A stretch of DNA of 64,000 nucleotides from Mermis nigrescens (Eukaryota; Nematoda; Enoplea; Mermithida; Mermithidae), in the NCBI GenBank assembly GCA_036768485.1, contig JAVLUZ010000527.1:372001-436000 (forward strand), written 5' to 3'. The translations under genes and the position numbers were made by a program. Position 1 is the stretch's first letter, and each line of letters starts with the position of its first letter. This document shows positions 10,901 to 22,491 of the stretch, piece after piece. Under the pieces are notes generated by a model. That model worked only from the letters and a program-made list of their open reading frames with translations. It was not told the DNA's origin and did not search any database.

Positions 10901-11540
10901 AGCCCAAATTTTTTCCACATCTAAAAATTTTGGTTCACAAAAACAACTAAGTGTGGAAAAAACGATGGAACCAATACCCTACCAAACAGCCTACGCCATT
11001 TGTCTTACTGTATATTTTATACAAAATAAAATTTATATAGTGCTGACATGTCCTCCTGCTTTTTTTTGACAATATTTTCTATCCTAAACCTTTGTGGTAA
11101 TCTCCTGACTTATAAATTGGTAGGTGTAATCTATTTCACGAAATCTTGTGCATTGAAATCAATTTTCAATCATCTATCGAACTGCTAAAAAAGTGATTTC
11201 TATGCAGCTTATGTACTGTAATCAAATTTAGCACAGTAGAACTTCATATGCTTATCCATTGTTATGCATAGTATCGTTGTTGCTGCTTCAGTTTCGACCA
11301 TTTTAATCGATTTACATCGACTCAAGAATTGTGATCCATGCACAAGGTTTCGTTAAACATACTCATAGGTGATATCTATGTATAGTCTGTTTCAAAATTC
11401 TTGAGACTTTGTTTGCAGTATGATGATTCGATATTATTAAGAATTCAGCCAAACGGTAAAGACAAGTTTCTTAGTATCCGCAATTCGCATCAACTAATTA
11501 GGTAATTGTACAATAAGCTATGTAATATTTTAAACTTCGT

Positions 11541-11612
11541 CGCGGCCTCCCTAAGTGGTTTAGCGGTATCACTTCACAGCGCGAAATATGGAGTTCGAGT
11601 TTGTAACGAGCG
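11541..11612 (+). other. tRNA-like segment, possible Pol III A/B boxes
   Basis: TGGTTTAGCGGTA resembles a tRNA D-arm/A box, and GAGTTCGAGTTTG about 35 bases later resembles the T-arm/B box. The acceptor and T stems do not pair, so this is not a functional tRNA. It could be a tRNA-derived SINE head or chance. Confidence 0.25.
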
Positions 11613-11619
11613 TGTAAAG

Positions 11620-13160
11620 TTTTGGCATAATGTTATAATATATAGCGATTTTTCGTTGTTTTTTCCGCAGCTTGTACACAAGACAACGTGAATGCCTCAT
11701 AAAATTTAATGGTATAGATTGTACAGAATGAAATTTTCTAAAAACAGTATTTTTGTTTTTTTTTAATTTTGCATTAGTTCTCGATGGGAAGTGTAAAGAG
11801 TGTAAAAATGCGGGTGTAAAGACAAATCTTGTTTGTGTTTTTGTCTTCTTTATGTTTGTCAACAACTCCGGTTATGAGTCTGGTAAAAAAACTTTTTAGC
11901 AGAAAGTACTACCTTTCAAGGGCTATTTACATGTAGAACTTGTTGACCGTGTTCGTAAAAATTAAACGGAGTTAGTTCTAGCGGTTTAAAGTTTACACTC
12001 TGCCAGTCCACTAAAAAACACATTTTTGTCTTTTTTTAGTTTGCCAACTTTGCTGGCTATAAAGCAATACAAGCAAAGTATTCTAAAAACAAAGTACGTT
12101 TAAGGGGTTACATCTTGCACTTTGACGCCTTTCCTTGAACTGAATGCAGAGTTAGGTATGAAGGTGTAAAACTTAAATTCTGATGTAAAAGACGCATTTT
12201 TTGCCGATTTTTTCTAAGACAACTTTCCCGCTCATGAATCGGGTTGTGCGGGCTATTCTAAAAATGAAGTACGCGTCGCGGTCACAAACCGCACTTGCTC
12301 GCGATTCTCTAAACTTAACACTGAGTTATTTCTTGAGGTGTAAAATACCAGCTGTGCGTTAAAAAAACGTTTTTGCAATTATTCTGTCCGCTAAGTTCTC
12401 CGTTTATGAATTCGTATGTCCGGACTTACGTAAAAAATAAATAACGTCCGAAGTTAAGGGTAACCCATCGCAGTGAGATGCGTTCCTTTACACTCAATAT
12501 TGATATAGTGTAAAGTTCTAGGTCTGAGGACGGATTGATCTGCACTAAATGGAGGTGTAAACTAGTTTACACTAAAGGTTTATTTTGCTCCTAGAGTGTT
12601 GTGTAGGGTCAATTTTTTTGTAAAATATTATTCGGAACATAAGGATTACAAAGGAAATTTCATACATTCTTTACACTTAGGAGTAGTGTAAAGTTTACAC
12701 TGAAAATTAACTTTAGCTACAGAGCTTTGCCGAAGGTAAAGTTATTTAAAAATATTCTCCGAAACAGATGGGATTTCCGTACTATCAGGATTACGAATAT
12801 GACTGCGATTTTCTTTACACCCTTTAGTTATGTTAATAAGTTATAAGCTATGTATTTATCGCAAACTATTCTCCGTAAAATCACGATAACAAATCTAAGT
12901 TTGTTTTTTGTGACTTAATAACTGTATTAAGTTAAAACTTACGATTAATTTCAATTTCAAAACGTTGTAGGTGATAACTTTTTTAAATACTGTTCTCAAT
13001 AACATCATGATTACGAACTATGAAAGAAGTCTTGTTTGCAACGTAGATGTTATGTGAATGAACAATCATGTTTTCTGTGTTACTCAACTGTTCAATTTCT
13101 TTGGCATGTTACCTATGAGTTTATTGATCTATTCGCTCAAATCATTCTAATTAAAAGTAG
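11620..13160 (-). repeat. Family E element, copy E1 (inverted)
   Basis: AT-rich DNA in which GTGTAAA and TTTACAC recur in both directions every 60-120 bases. The right edge (CTAATTAAAAGTAGAGTAGT) is the reverse complement of the left edge of the other E copies at 15890, 23231, 38252 and 54055. It directly adjoins a family A end at 13162, as E does elsewhere. The distal hairpin end seen in E3-E5 is missing, so this copy is truncated. Confidence 0.6.
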
Positions 13161-13370
13161 AGTAGTAGCAAAGAAAAATGTTCCGATGAAACAAAAATGA
13201 CACACATACTTGGAAAAACGTATTATTAAAGACATAAAATGAGGGGACTAGATAAAGCTCACCTAAGCGCGCAAAAATTAAAAGAATCTGCTTAAAATCA
13301 GACTTTCTCTAATCAACACAAAAATCGAAGTATATTCTGTAGCCTCTGAAAAAAGAAGGTGTTCTCAAAA
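13161..13370 (+). mobile_element. Family A terminal repeat, copy A1 (partial)
   Basis: About 200 bp matching the terminal inverted repeat of family A, starting TAGCAAAGAAAAATGTTCCG and ending in GAAGTATATTCTGTAGCCTC. The second half of the element is not present here. Confidence 0.65.
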
Positions 13371-13639
13371 CATTTATTAAAATTTGATCTGTACTAAGTA
13401 GACGAATTTGTTGGATATCAGTATCACATCTTCAGTACTATATATATTCAATATTCAATAAAAGGCTCAATACATCATTATGTTTATTATGACTCTAATG
13501 TTTCTAAATACAAGCAAAGAAAAATGCTCCGATGGAACAAAAAAGACGAATATACTTGGGATTACGGATCACTAAGGATGTAAAAGGAGATGACTAGGAA
13601 AAAACTTGTATGTACGAGGGTTGATCAATAAAGGTATAG

Positions 13640-14430
13640 CTTTTTGGTGAAAAACAACAGTACCTATGTCAATACCAATACTCTATTTTTCAACAAAGTC
13701 ATCAGACATGGGCACTTTTCTATGCTATCTTGCCTGTAGGTTGAATTTTGAACCCCAAAACCAGGGTTCAACCTCAGATTTCACCTTCTTATTATATAAA
13801 AACCTGCATTCCTTACAACAAGACCTAAACTTCCGGAAGACAGGATGTCTTATGGTACAAAATCAGGAGATTGGGGCGAATGATCCAAGTGGTGGAACCT
13901 GCAATCAACCAAAGTTTCTTGTGAAAGCCGTGCTTTGCGAGGTGATGCATTATCGTGCAAAATCAGCACAACCCTGGACATCCTCCTCCTTCCATTTTTC
14001 TTGTTTAAGTTTTGCAACTGGTTCAAGAGTTTAGGAAAAGTTAAAAAATCGTGTTTCTGGCTGATTCGGAGGCCTGGGTCTTTGAATGGTCTAGAAGCCT
14101 CCCCAACTCGCTGGATTGACTGATATTTAGTTTTTGGGTTATAGCAGTAAACCCCTTCTTCATCACCAGATACGATTTACTTAGTAAAGTTTTCTGTATC
14201 TTTTTTGATTCAATAAAAAAGAGCTTTGCTCAGCTGTCAAAAAATGGGGCTCCCATTGGGTGCAGACCTTTAGCAATTCCAAATCTTCTGTTGAAATTGA
14301 TTATGCTGTGCTATAATTTAACCTTAATACCAAGACTAACATATGCACCTTAATTTCCCTGTCTCCCCATTAGACCATGAACAAATTGAATTTCTTCTTG
14401 GGTTATCACAAGTTTGAATATCCCGTGGAC
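13640..14430 (-). pseudogene. Mariner transposase (DD34D), degenerate
   Basis: On the minus strand three catalytic landmarks can be read. First, IVSGDEEGVYCYNPKTK, with the first Asp codon at 14162-14164 (family motif IVTGDE-W). Second, LHDNASPRKARLSQETL, with the Asp at 13952-13954 (family motif HDNA-PH). Third, HSPQSPDFVP, a stop codon at 13850-13852, then an Asp at 13847-13849 (family motif SPDLAPSDY). The spacing from the second to the third Asp is 34 residues counting the stop, matching the DD34D signature. Frameshifts and stops between the blocks show it is inactive. The plus-strand frames at 13666-14123 are shadows of this gene. Confidence 0.85.
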
Positions 14431-14453
14431 CTCCCACCTTCAAAGAACGTCAC

Positions 14454-14692
14454 CATAGGTGGGCAGCACCAAAATTCTGGGGGAGGGGGTGAACAAATTT
14501 TCAAATGTCAAAAAATGGTCTTAAAAGTGGTTGTATGGCGAAAAAACACCATTTTTCGACGTTTCTCATCGAGCACTATCCAATGGCATCAAAAAATCGC
14601 TAAAAAAGCAAAAAAAATTCAAAAATTGAATTCTGGGGGGTATTTCAACTTCTGGGGGTGCATACCCCCCAAACCCCCTACGCCCATGTGTG
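14454..14692 (+). mobile_element. Family C hAT-like MITE, copy C1, inside the mariner
   Basis: It starts CATAGGTGGGCAGCACC and ends CCTACGCCCATGTGTG. The flanking 8-mers are AACGTCAC (14446-14453) and GACGTCAC (14693-14700), differing at one base. An 8-bp duplication is characteristic of hAT transposons. The body has the family landmarks TTCTGGGGG, ATTTTTCGACGTTTCTCATC and GGGGGTGCATACCCCC. It is too short to code for anything. Confidence 0.8.
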
Positions 14693-15360
14693 GACGTCAC
14701 AATAATCCTGAAAATTGCGATTCATTTTTTAATACTGCTGAAAGCAAGGGCAGTAATTCCATGAACTTCACCTAATTAGACATGAATTTCTGTAGATTTT
14801 TGACTCGTGAGCATTAAGTACCAAATAAGTCGCTGCTACTCAATAATTCAATTTTCGGTCAATATTACCGGGTACAATTAATTAAAGTGAAAATCTCTAA
14901 GAAAAACTGAACAATAATCATGAAATTTGGAATATGCAATCAGGTAAACCCTAAAATACAAATATAAGAAAAACATTCCTGCAGCTAAATTACTGCCAGA
15001 AAAGCTATACCCTTATTGATCAACCCTCTTATATGCCTAAAGTCGCTAAATCTGATCAGACCTTCTCTAAGCAACGCGAAAAATAGATGTATATTCTGCG
15101 GCCTACAGATTGAAATAAGCTATTGGACCAAGAACGATTAAAAACGCAGCAAGTTAGCTATGCAGTATAGCTATGGGAAAGTGAATAAACTAAGAGCGAC
15201 TTTTTACATGAAACAGAGTACAAAGATACACTTGCAATGCAAGCCTGCAACGATTGTATGCACAAACCAATTGACGCTAGGTTTGCTTGCCCTAATGCTC
15301 ATGGCAACAAAATAAAACACCTTTAAATACAATTGCAGTTAGTTTTCTATCAGTCACGAT

Positions 15361-15614
15361 CATAGGTGGGCAGCACCGGATTTCTGGGGGGTTGAAAAAA
15401 TTTTCAAAGGTAAAAAATGGTCTTAAAAGTGGTCGTATGGCGAAAGAACACCATTTTTCGACGTTTTTCATCAAGCACTATCGAATGACATCAAAAAATA
15501 GCTAAAAAAGCAAAAAATTCCAAAATTTTAATTCTGGGGGGTATTTTGATTTCTGGGGGTTATTTCAACTTCTGGGGAATGCATACCCCCAAACCCTCCC
15601 CACGCCCATGTGTG
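15361..15614 (+). mobile_element. Family C hAT-like MITE, copy C2, with perfect 8-bp TSD
   Basis: A 254-bp copy starting CATAGGTGGGCAGC and ending ACGCCCATGTGTG, flanked by GTCACGAT at 15353-15360 and 15615-15622. The paralogous unoccupied site (reverse complement) is at about 22775-22800, in family A copy A3. Confidence 0.9.
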
Positions 15615-15889
15615 GTCACGATACGAAGCAAGTCAGCGTTGCAGCTTGCAAGCAATTCACAAAAAGTTTACATTTTAGATTATGTTCATACATTCTTATG
15701 TGAAGCATATTTCAAAACTTGAAGTGGGAGCTTGTTAGGTGCATCACATGTCAAGACAAAGTACATTAAATATCACTAAGAAGAATTTTAAAACAGCGAG
15801 GCGCTACGAGAGCGTATTTGAAGAAGCCATTTGAGCTGTGAAAAACTGATACAGTAATGAGAGTTTAGCGAAAATGGGTTGTTTGGAAT

Positions 15890-17830
15890 GGGACACCCTA
15901 TAGTATCTTTTTTAATTAGCATGATTTGAGTAAATCAGTCAATAAACCAATACGGTAACATGCCATAATAGTGATAGTAGTCCAAGAACGCGAAAAACAG
16001 TATTGTTCTGAACATCAGCATTACCTATTTTTAACAAGACAACCTTACCTTAGTTAAACAGTCAGAGGTTTTCAGCATAAACTTTACGCAACTATTGGGT
16101 TTAAAGAACACTTACATTCAGGTCGTAATTTTGACGTTACATGGAACATTTTGAAAAAATAAGCCCCTGCAACGCTCTGAAACTAAAATTAATTTTCAGT
16201 GTTAACTTAAGACAACTACGGGTTGTTGAGAAAACATACGGTCAGATCCGTAATCCTGACTTTACGGAACATATTTCGAAAAAAATCACGTTTTGTAACG
16301 CTCTGGAAGTAAAATAAATTAGTAGTATTAACTTTACACATAAACAATAAATGACTAGTGCAAACTTTACACATCTAGTGGGTTTAGAGAAAACTAGCAC
16401 TCAGATTCGTAATTCTGACGTTACGTACATGAAACATTTAAAAAAAGCTTCCACAAGACTCCAGAACTAAAGTTATTTCGTAGTGTTAACTTTACTCAAC
16501 CACCGAGTGTACAGAAGATTTAAGTCGGATTTGTAATTCTGATATTACTCTGATATTACGATCAACATTTATGAAAAAAACTAAGTCTCCACAATGGCCT
16601 GAAGACAAATGAACGTTAGATGTGAACCACTTTACACCATTGTTGAGTGTTAACAAACACGCCCAACTGGCGTATCACGTTCAATTTCTAGCGCATTTTT
16701 AGACTTTAGATCATGTCCAGACTCATTACTGGAGAAGTTGGCAGAATAAACAAGACAAAATCACGTTTAACACACCCAATTCTTGACTTTACACCTCCAG
16801 AAAAAGCTAAACAATGATGTAAATGAATGCAATTTGCTGTAACGTCTACCCCTTAGAAAGTATTTTAGTTTTATCCTATTTGCCCTATCCCGATTCTAAA
16901 CAGAGAAAGTGGCGAATAAAAAACCGCATTATAAACTTAAAAAATATGAATCTAACTTCCCATTGAGTGTAAAGAAATTCAGTTTAGGCCAATTTGTAGC
17001 CTTTAAGATGTAGTACGTTTGTGCGTAGAAAACTTCTGTTCCACAAAATATTTGAGATGATGACCAATCAAAAAAGGGAAGAAAAGATTTTTGTTTGCCT
17101 TTTGTTACATCCTTGATTTCAAACTTTACACCTCTATAAGTAACTCAATATTAAGTTTTTTCAAATGAAATTCGCTGTGACGTATAGCTCTCGAAACACG
17201 TATTTTATTTGTATTCTATTCAATTTGTTCCGCCTAATAATAAGAGAAGTAGACGGAGAAATCTTAGACAAAGCCTCTTTTTTTACTCCATCCACTAGAC
17301 TGTAAAGTTTAAACCCCTAGATCTAACTCATTTTCAAAAGTGCAAAAGTTTGCTGATAAGCAGAAACTGGCCCTTAAGTCGTAGTACATTACCATTAGAA
17401 AAACTTCTTGGGACTCGTAACCGGAGTTATTGGCAGACAAAAAGGCCAAAAATGCGTTTTTCAGATTAAGATTCTTTTTACTCTTTACACAGCCACTCTG
17501 AAAATAAGTCACTTCTAGAAAAAATAAAAAAGTAATTTTGAGCTTACTCAATTGTCTACAATTTAAATAACCAGATTAAACAGAATGCAAAACTTAGTCA
17601 GATAAGTCGAGCGTCCTACCAAAATTTTTTAAAGCTATATGCTATAACGTTACAGTAAAACTTTAGACGCTCTTTACACACCGGGTATTGATTTAAAAAA
17701 ACAAAAAACACCCGCAGCGAATTTTGTTATTCTCTATCTTTTTTAAAAAAATCGCATCTTCCAGATGAGTCTCGTTATAGCTGTAGATCACTTTTTAGGG
17801 GTACCCAAGTATATTAGGATCTTTTGCATT
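15890..17830 (+). repeat. Family E element, copy E2
   Basis: It begins with TTTAATTAGCATGATTTGAG, the conserved E left edge. It continues with many GTGTAAA/TTTACAC motifs combined with GATTCGTAAT and CTGACGTTAC-type spacers. It ends near GGGGTACCCAAGTATATTAG at 17799-17818, but without the terminal hairpin present in other copies. No protein is encoded that I can recognise; the short frame at 17309-17551 is not conserved as protein. Confidence 0.65.
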
Positions 17831-17899
17831 ATCTTACCCCCACGAAATTAATTTTTTTAATTACACAATATAATTTATTGACACACAGATAAGTCTTTG

Positions 17900-17953
17900 C
17901 TATTCCAAGTATATTTGTCCTTTTTGTCTCATCGGAGAATTTTTCTTTGCTAG
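17900..17953 (-). mobile_element. Family A terminal repeat fragment
   Basis: AAGTATATTTGTCC, then ATCGGAGAATTTTTCTTTGC ending in TAG matches the right terminal repeat of family A. Only this end is present. Confidence 0.6.
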
Positions 17954-18082
17954 TTCAATTATAGTTACATAGGTGGTATATTTCACCGTTCGCAATATAG
18001 AAGGACTATGTACCGAAAATTCCATTATGAAAAATGTGTTTTTCGTGAAATTGATTGCAGAAAATGGCGTTATGGTGATATA

Positions 18083-18345
18083 CATAGGTAGGCGGCACCA
18101 ATGTTCTGGGGGGAGGGGTGCAAGATTTTTTCAAAGGTCAAAAATGGCTTTAAAAATGGTGGTATGGCGATAAAACACCATTTTTCAACGTTCCTCATCG
18201 AGCACTATCCATAGGCATCAAAAAATTGCAAAAAAAAACAAAAAAATTCAAAAATCGAATTCTGGGAGAATATTTCGATTTCTGGGAAGGTATTTTGGTT
18301 TCTCGAGGGGGTGCATACCCCGCAAACCTCCCACGCCCAGGTATG
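18083..18345 (+). mobile_element. Family C hAT-like MITE, copy C3
   Basis: It starts CATAGGTAGGCGGCACC and ends CACGCCCAGGTATG. The flanking 8-mers are GTGATATA (18075-18082) and GTGATACA (18346-18353), with one mismatch. C4 lies inverted 12 bases away. The reading frames at 17973-18538 run through C3 and C4 and are not genes. Confidence 0.8.
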
Positions 18346-18357
18346 GTGATACAGCAT

Positions 18358-18616
18358 CACACCTGGGCGTGGGAGACTGGGGGGTATGCAACCCCCAGAA
18401 ACCAAAATACCCCCCAGAAATCAAAATACCCCCCCAGAATTCAATTTTTGAAAATTTTTTTCGTTTTTTTCGCAATTTTTTGATGCCAATGGATAGTGCT
18501 TGATGAGAAACGTCGAAAAATGGTGTTTTTATCGCCATACCACCATTTTTAAGGCCATTTTTCGACCTTCAAAAAAATCTTGCACCCCCCCCGAATTTTC
18601 TTGCTGCCCACGTATG
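18358..18616 (-). mobile_element. Family C hAT-like MITE, copy C4 (inverted)
   Basis: It begins CACACCTGGGCGTGGG and ends GCTGCCCACGTATG. The flanking 8-mers TACAGCAT (18350-18357 and 18617-18624) are identical. The left duplication overlaps that of C3, showing that this copy inserted right beside or into the C3 target site. Confidence 0.88.
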
Positions 18617-18924
18617 TACAGCATGCTCATTTACCTAATTCCTGACGCGGCATGTTTACATATTTTCAAAAATTCATTATATTTTGAAATGCATGTTGAA
18701 CTTAAAAACCGAGAAACAACTTTTAAAAAATTACTATAAATTCTATAGTTTTTAGATGAACTCATCTACAAAATATTTAAACACAAGCGCTAGCGGAAGA
18801 TAAAAATCTTTTAAGACACGAAACCGTATTGAAAAGCTCAGAGAGCAAAGTTACGCCGGCTGAAGCCCTCTTTTTTATGCATTATCTAATTTCGCCATTG
18901 TTTTTTCTTTAGCGTCCGTAGTTA

Positions 18925-19088
18925 TAGTCTGTTCACATAACTTCGTGCATAAATTGTAAGAATTTTCATCGACAGTAAGCCGAGAGCTACGATAATTATT
19001 TATCAGATCAATGCTATAATTGCAATCTGTCAGCTTATTGTCGGAGATGGTTTTAAAATTTGTGACCGAAGTTGTATGAAACAGACTA
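18925..19088. mobile_element. Family F small palindromic MITE, copy F1
   Basis: A 164-bp palindrome with ends TAGTCTGTTCACATAACTTC and (reverse complement of the right end) TAGTCTGTTTCATACAACTT, flanked by TA on both sides (18923-18924, 19089-19090). The middle pairs GACAGTAAGCCGAGAGCTAC with GACAATAAGCTGACAGATTG. A relative lies at 33611-33780. A TA target fits Tc1/mariner-type MITEs. Confidence 0.7.
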
Positions 19089-19099
19089 TAATTACTCAC

Positions 19100-21490
19100 T
19101 TCAATTCTTTAATAGGTAAGTATACGTCACTGTTTCCTTTATATTTACATACTCGTAATTAACATATTGTGCTGATATCTCATGTAAATATAGCTACTTT
19201 TCTGACATCTGTTACGGGCACTAGGCCAGTTGGTCTGTTGTCGTTCCGTATCTTAGTAGGTACCTACGCTTCTTTATATTGATTACAGTTTAGACAGATA
19301 GAAAGAATGCGTTTTTAGTTTTTTCTGCACTTATATTCTAGCTTCCTCGAGACGTGCTCAGCGATTTTACATCCCGTGTATTATAGTACCCGTTAAGTAA
19401 GCTAGTTTAGCTGAAAGCAGTCAATATTTTCCTCAGCGGTTTAGCTTAATCGGATAGGCGAATAAAATCGAGTTAGCCATACGGTCGCCCGGAAATATTA
19501 AAAGCTACAGCACGCTCGGTAGTACAGCTATGTTGGTATGTCACCTACGTGTCCATATGCATATTATATATTATGAGCTTGCATTAATGCAAGCACAAGT
19601 CTCCTGTTCTGAATAACTATACGTTATAGCACAATATCAGCTTGGCACAGTAAGTACGCGTTTAAATCGCTTAGATTGCAATGCCGAAATAAGATGTGAA
19701 ATCTTTATTTCCCCGACACATTTTTTTCGCAAGAAGTCAATTTTGTTTTTATTGCCATCCGCTAGTTACACTTTTTTGTTTATTTTCTCGATTTACAGTG
19801 TTTCTTAGGCAACAAGCAAGATTGATTAGCTCTGTAAGCGCGCATTGCGATCGACGCTAGTTAGGGATGCAAAAGCGATACTTCTATTTCAACTGAATGC
19901 AATTTTTCCAAGCTCATTGTAAGCTTGAATACAAACGCCTGAGCAAGTTGATCGCAAAGGCCTAATCGTACACGCCATTTCAATTGTATTTTTGAATATT
20001 TCATTAATTGTGCCAAATAAATTTACTTTTTTGAAGATATAATATTCAAATATGTGCGACGGATTTAAAGACAGTAAAGATTATTTTACGTAAATTTATT
20101 AGTGTAAACGACGAAAAGAGTATTATTATATCTACACGAAATATTAGCACGCTTTCACATGAGGTTCTCATTTTTCTCATATTGCTCACAGCTCGTCGCT
20201 TTCCAATAAAGACAGTTGCATGTAGCGCCTTACATCTGATAATTCTTGGAGCTTGGCTGAGGTTGCTTCTATAAATGCATATTAATCGTGACATACTTTG
20301 CTTGAAATTTTGACGTAAGCTTCTGCTTTTTTCTCAGAAACATCATCGTCCCTCACTTGCTTAATGCAAATACTCGTGTCTGCGACGCGAACGCTTAGTG
20401 TTTATCGATTTTTGAAGTTTCGTTGGAATTTTAACATTATATCGCTTAACGTAAACGGGAACAAAACAGTTTGAGGTCGTTAATTACCTGGACCTACAAA
20501 AACTCGTCGTGAAGTAAGTATTAACATATGCAACTTATCTAATACGTTTCAGTGTCAAATGAACTTTGATTCTACATCTTACTTTGCCTCAAATCCATTT
20601 TGAATATTCACAACAGTATTGCATTAAATCTGATCATTTTTGTTTTACAACCTAGTGAGGCGTGAAAAGCCAAAATCCTGTGATTTCTTTCTAAACAAGC
20701 ATAAATATTTGTTTAGGAGAGTAATGTATACTCGAATTGTACTCGCGCCTTTTTACACGATTTTTTTACTTGCGGATCTGAATTCTCAGTTGCAAGATTT
20801 AATGTTTCAGTGAATCGTTAATTATTTAATGGACATTGAATTTCATCGTTAGACTTGCAGTTTTAAACTCTTATTCAGTGGTTTTCAATAAATTAGGATA
20901 CTCGATGTAAAATAATATATGCTTACTTTTTGTGAGTGTCTTAAATGAACTGTTTATCTGCAATGCATAATGCGGGTTTTTCATAAGTCTTTTTCTTGCA
21001 GCGTTGCATTAGAATACCCAATGTAGAATTTGTGTATCGTTGAAGATTACGTTCCGTCAAATTTAGATTTTAATTCGTGGAAGTATTTTTTATAAAATTT
21101 CAATTTGACTGGCATACAAGTTAGAATTCCCGTGAATATCTTTTTCTAGGATATCGACAAAATTTTTTCTTCCTTTTTACGATCAGTCAAAATGCATAAA
21201 CTAGGATGATGCATGGACATCAAAGTCGACAGCGGAAAAATTATAAATTTCAATGGATATCAAAAAGACTTTGGATTTCGTTTAAATAGAGGATGTTCCT
21301 AAAAACCGGTACATCACCGTTCGGTCAATTCTAGTGGTAGTAATGCGGCTATGACAATTTTCGAGCGCCAGAAAATTTTGACATTTTGGCTCTCTAACAC
21401 GCATTTTTGCAAGCGGAAAAATTATAAATTTCAATGGGTTTCAAAAAGACTTTTAATTGCGTTTAAATACAGTATGTTTCAAAAAATGGT
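19100..21490. other. Unassigned intergenic stretch
   Basis: No convincing exon. The small minus-strand frame at 20046-20294 has no recognisable domain or splice context. A family H motif lies near 21362 and is followed by CGCATTTTTGC. This is a likely place for upstream exons or regulatory DNA of the EGF gene at 25675, but I could not identify any. Confidence 0.3.
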
Positions 21491-21497
21491 ACATCAC

Positions 21498-21753
21498 CAA
21501 GATGGGCGGCACCAAAGTTCTGGGGGTGCAAATTTTTTCAAAGGTCAAAAAATTGCCTTAAAAATGGTGGTATGGTGAAAAAACACCATTTTCCAACGTT
21601 TCTCATCGAGCACTAGCATCGAAAAATTCCGGAAAAAACAATAAAAAATTCAAAAATTGAATTCTGGGGGGGTTATTTTGGTTTCTTGAGGGGAGTATTT
21701 TGCTTTTTAGGTGGTGCATACCCTCAGAACCCCACACCCCTCGCAGAGGTATG
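21498..21753 (+). mobile_element. Family C hAT-like MITE, copy C5
   Basis: It starts CAAGATGGGCGGCACC and ends CAGAGGTATG, flanked by TACATCAC (21490-21497) and TACATCAA (21754-21761), 7 of 8 identical. The stretch 21762-22490 that follows holds no gene that I can see. Confidence 0.78.
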
Positions 21754-22491
21754 TACATCAACAAAAAAAGGTGAGTTATAATTATTTCTTCACTCCTATC
21801 ATGTAAGCGCTCAAGCTAATAAAAAATAACTCACAGAGTGCCAAAAAGTGTATTTAGAACTTTAACTTAAGATGCATTAACGAATGCATAAACATAAATT
21901 TTCTCGCTCCAGAATTTTAAGTCTTCGTCACGTATGTAAAACTATTTTTTCGTTAAAAAGGCTTTAAAGCTGCTAAGAAATCAATAAACGGCTTCTCTTA
22001 CTGTCGTGATGTACTAGAAAACTTGACAAATATGCTCCACAATGACCAACAATCTTCGAAAAACACGCTAATGTTATTCAATGGGGCACTGCCCCGCATC
22101 TCGCACTTAATTCGCCCTTGGTGAATCCTTCTGTATATAATTCCCTTAGAAGAAAACGCAAACTTTGTTTGAAAAATCATGGAAAATTAGAGGCAAAAAA
22201 AGGTCGAATTGAAAATTTTTGGAAAAACCAGTAGGAATCATATTTGGTCTTTATTTGTATAGCTTGCGGTATTTTATTACGTATCACAATCCTATAACAA
22301 CAAAGACACGAGAAATCTAAAAAATTTAGATGCCATAATGATTCTCTTCCCAATCTTCTTAGAATCCCGAAAAAAGGAGAATCGCAAAAAGGATGAATTG
22401 TTAAAAGTTCAGTTCAAGAGGTATCAAAGACTACAGGTTTCTGTTAATTCCTACACGGGTGGATGAACGACCGTGTTGAAATATTTGCCTA

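Larger units (their letters stand above)
13615..15029 (-). mobile_element. Mariner-like element with dead transposase
   Basis: The terminal inverted repeats read GAGGGTTGATCAATAAAGGT on the left, and AGAGGGTTGATCAATAAGGG as the reverse complement of the right end. Both are flanked by TA, the Tc1/mariner target. The minus strand carries a decayed mariner transposase (see 13640-14430). A hAT-like MITE (14454-14692) is inserted in it; without that MITE the element is about 1.18 kb, close to the usual 1.3 kb. The whole element sits inside family A copy A2. Confidence 0.85.
13511..15660. mobile_element. Family A element, copy A2, broken by a mariner and a C MITE
   Basis: The left TIR begins at 13511 (CAAGCAAAGAAAAATGCTCC) after a TA. 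At 13614 the sequence jumps into a mariner-like element and resumes at 15030 with TATGCCTAAAGTCGC, as expected for the next part of A. A's internal sequence then continues to 15360, is interrupted by C MITE C2 (15361-15614), and resumes to about 15660-15720. The opposite TIR is lost. Removing both insertions gives a sequence collinear with the reverse complement of the complete copy at 22492-23230. Confidence 0.7.

Noticed and set aside
11541..11612. tRNA gene
   Set aside because: A/B-box-like motifs exist, but the stems do not pair; kept only as a low-confidence tRNA-like segment.
13666..14034. 122-codon plus-strand frame
   Set aside because: Shadow of the mariner transposase remnant, which reads sensibly only on the minus strand.
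17973..18538. Overlapping frames on both strands
   Set aside because: All run through the inverted pair of family C MITEs.
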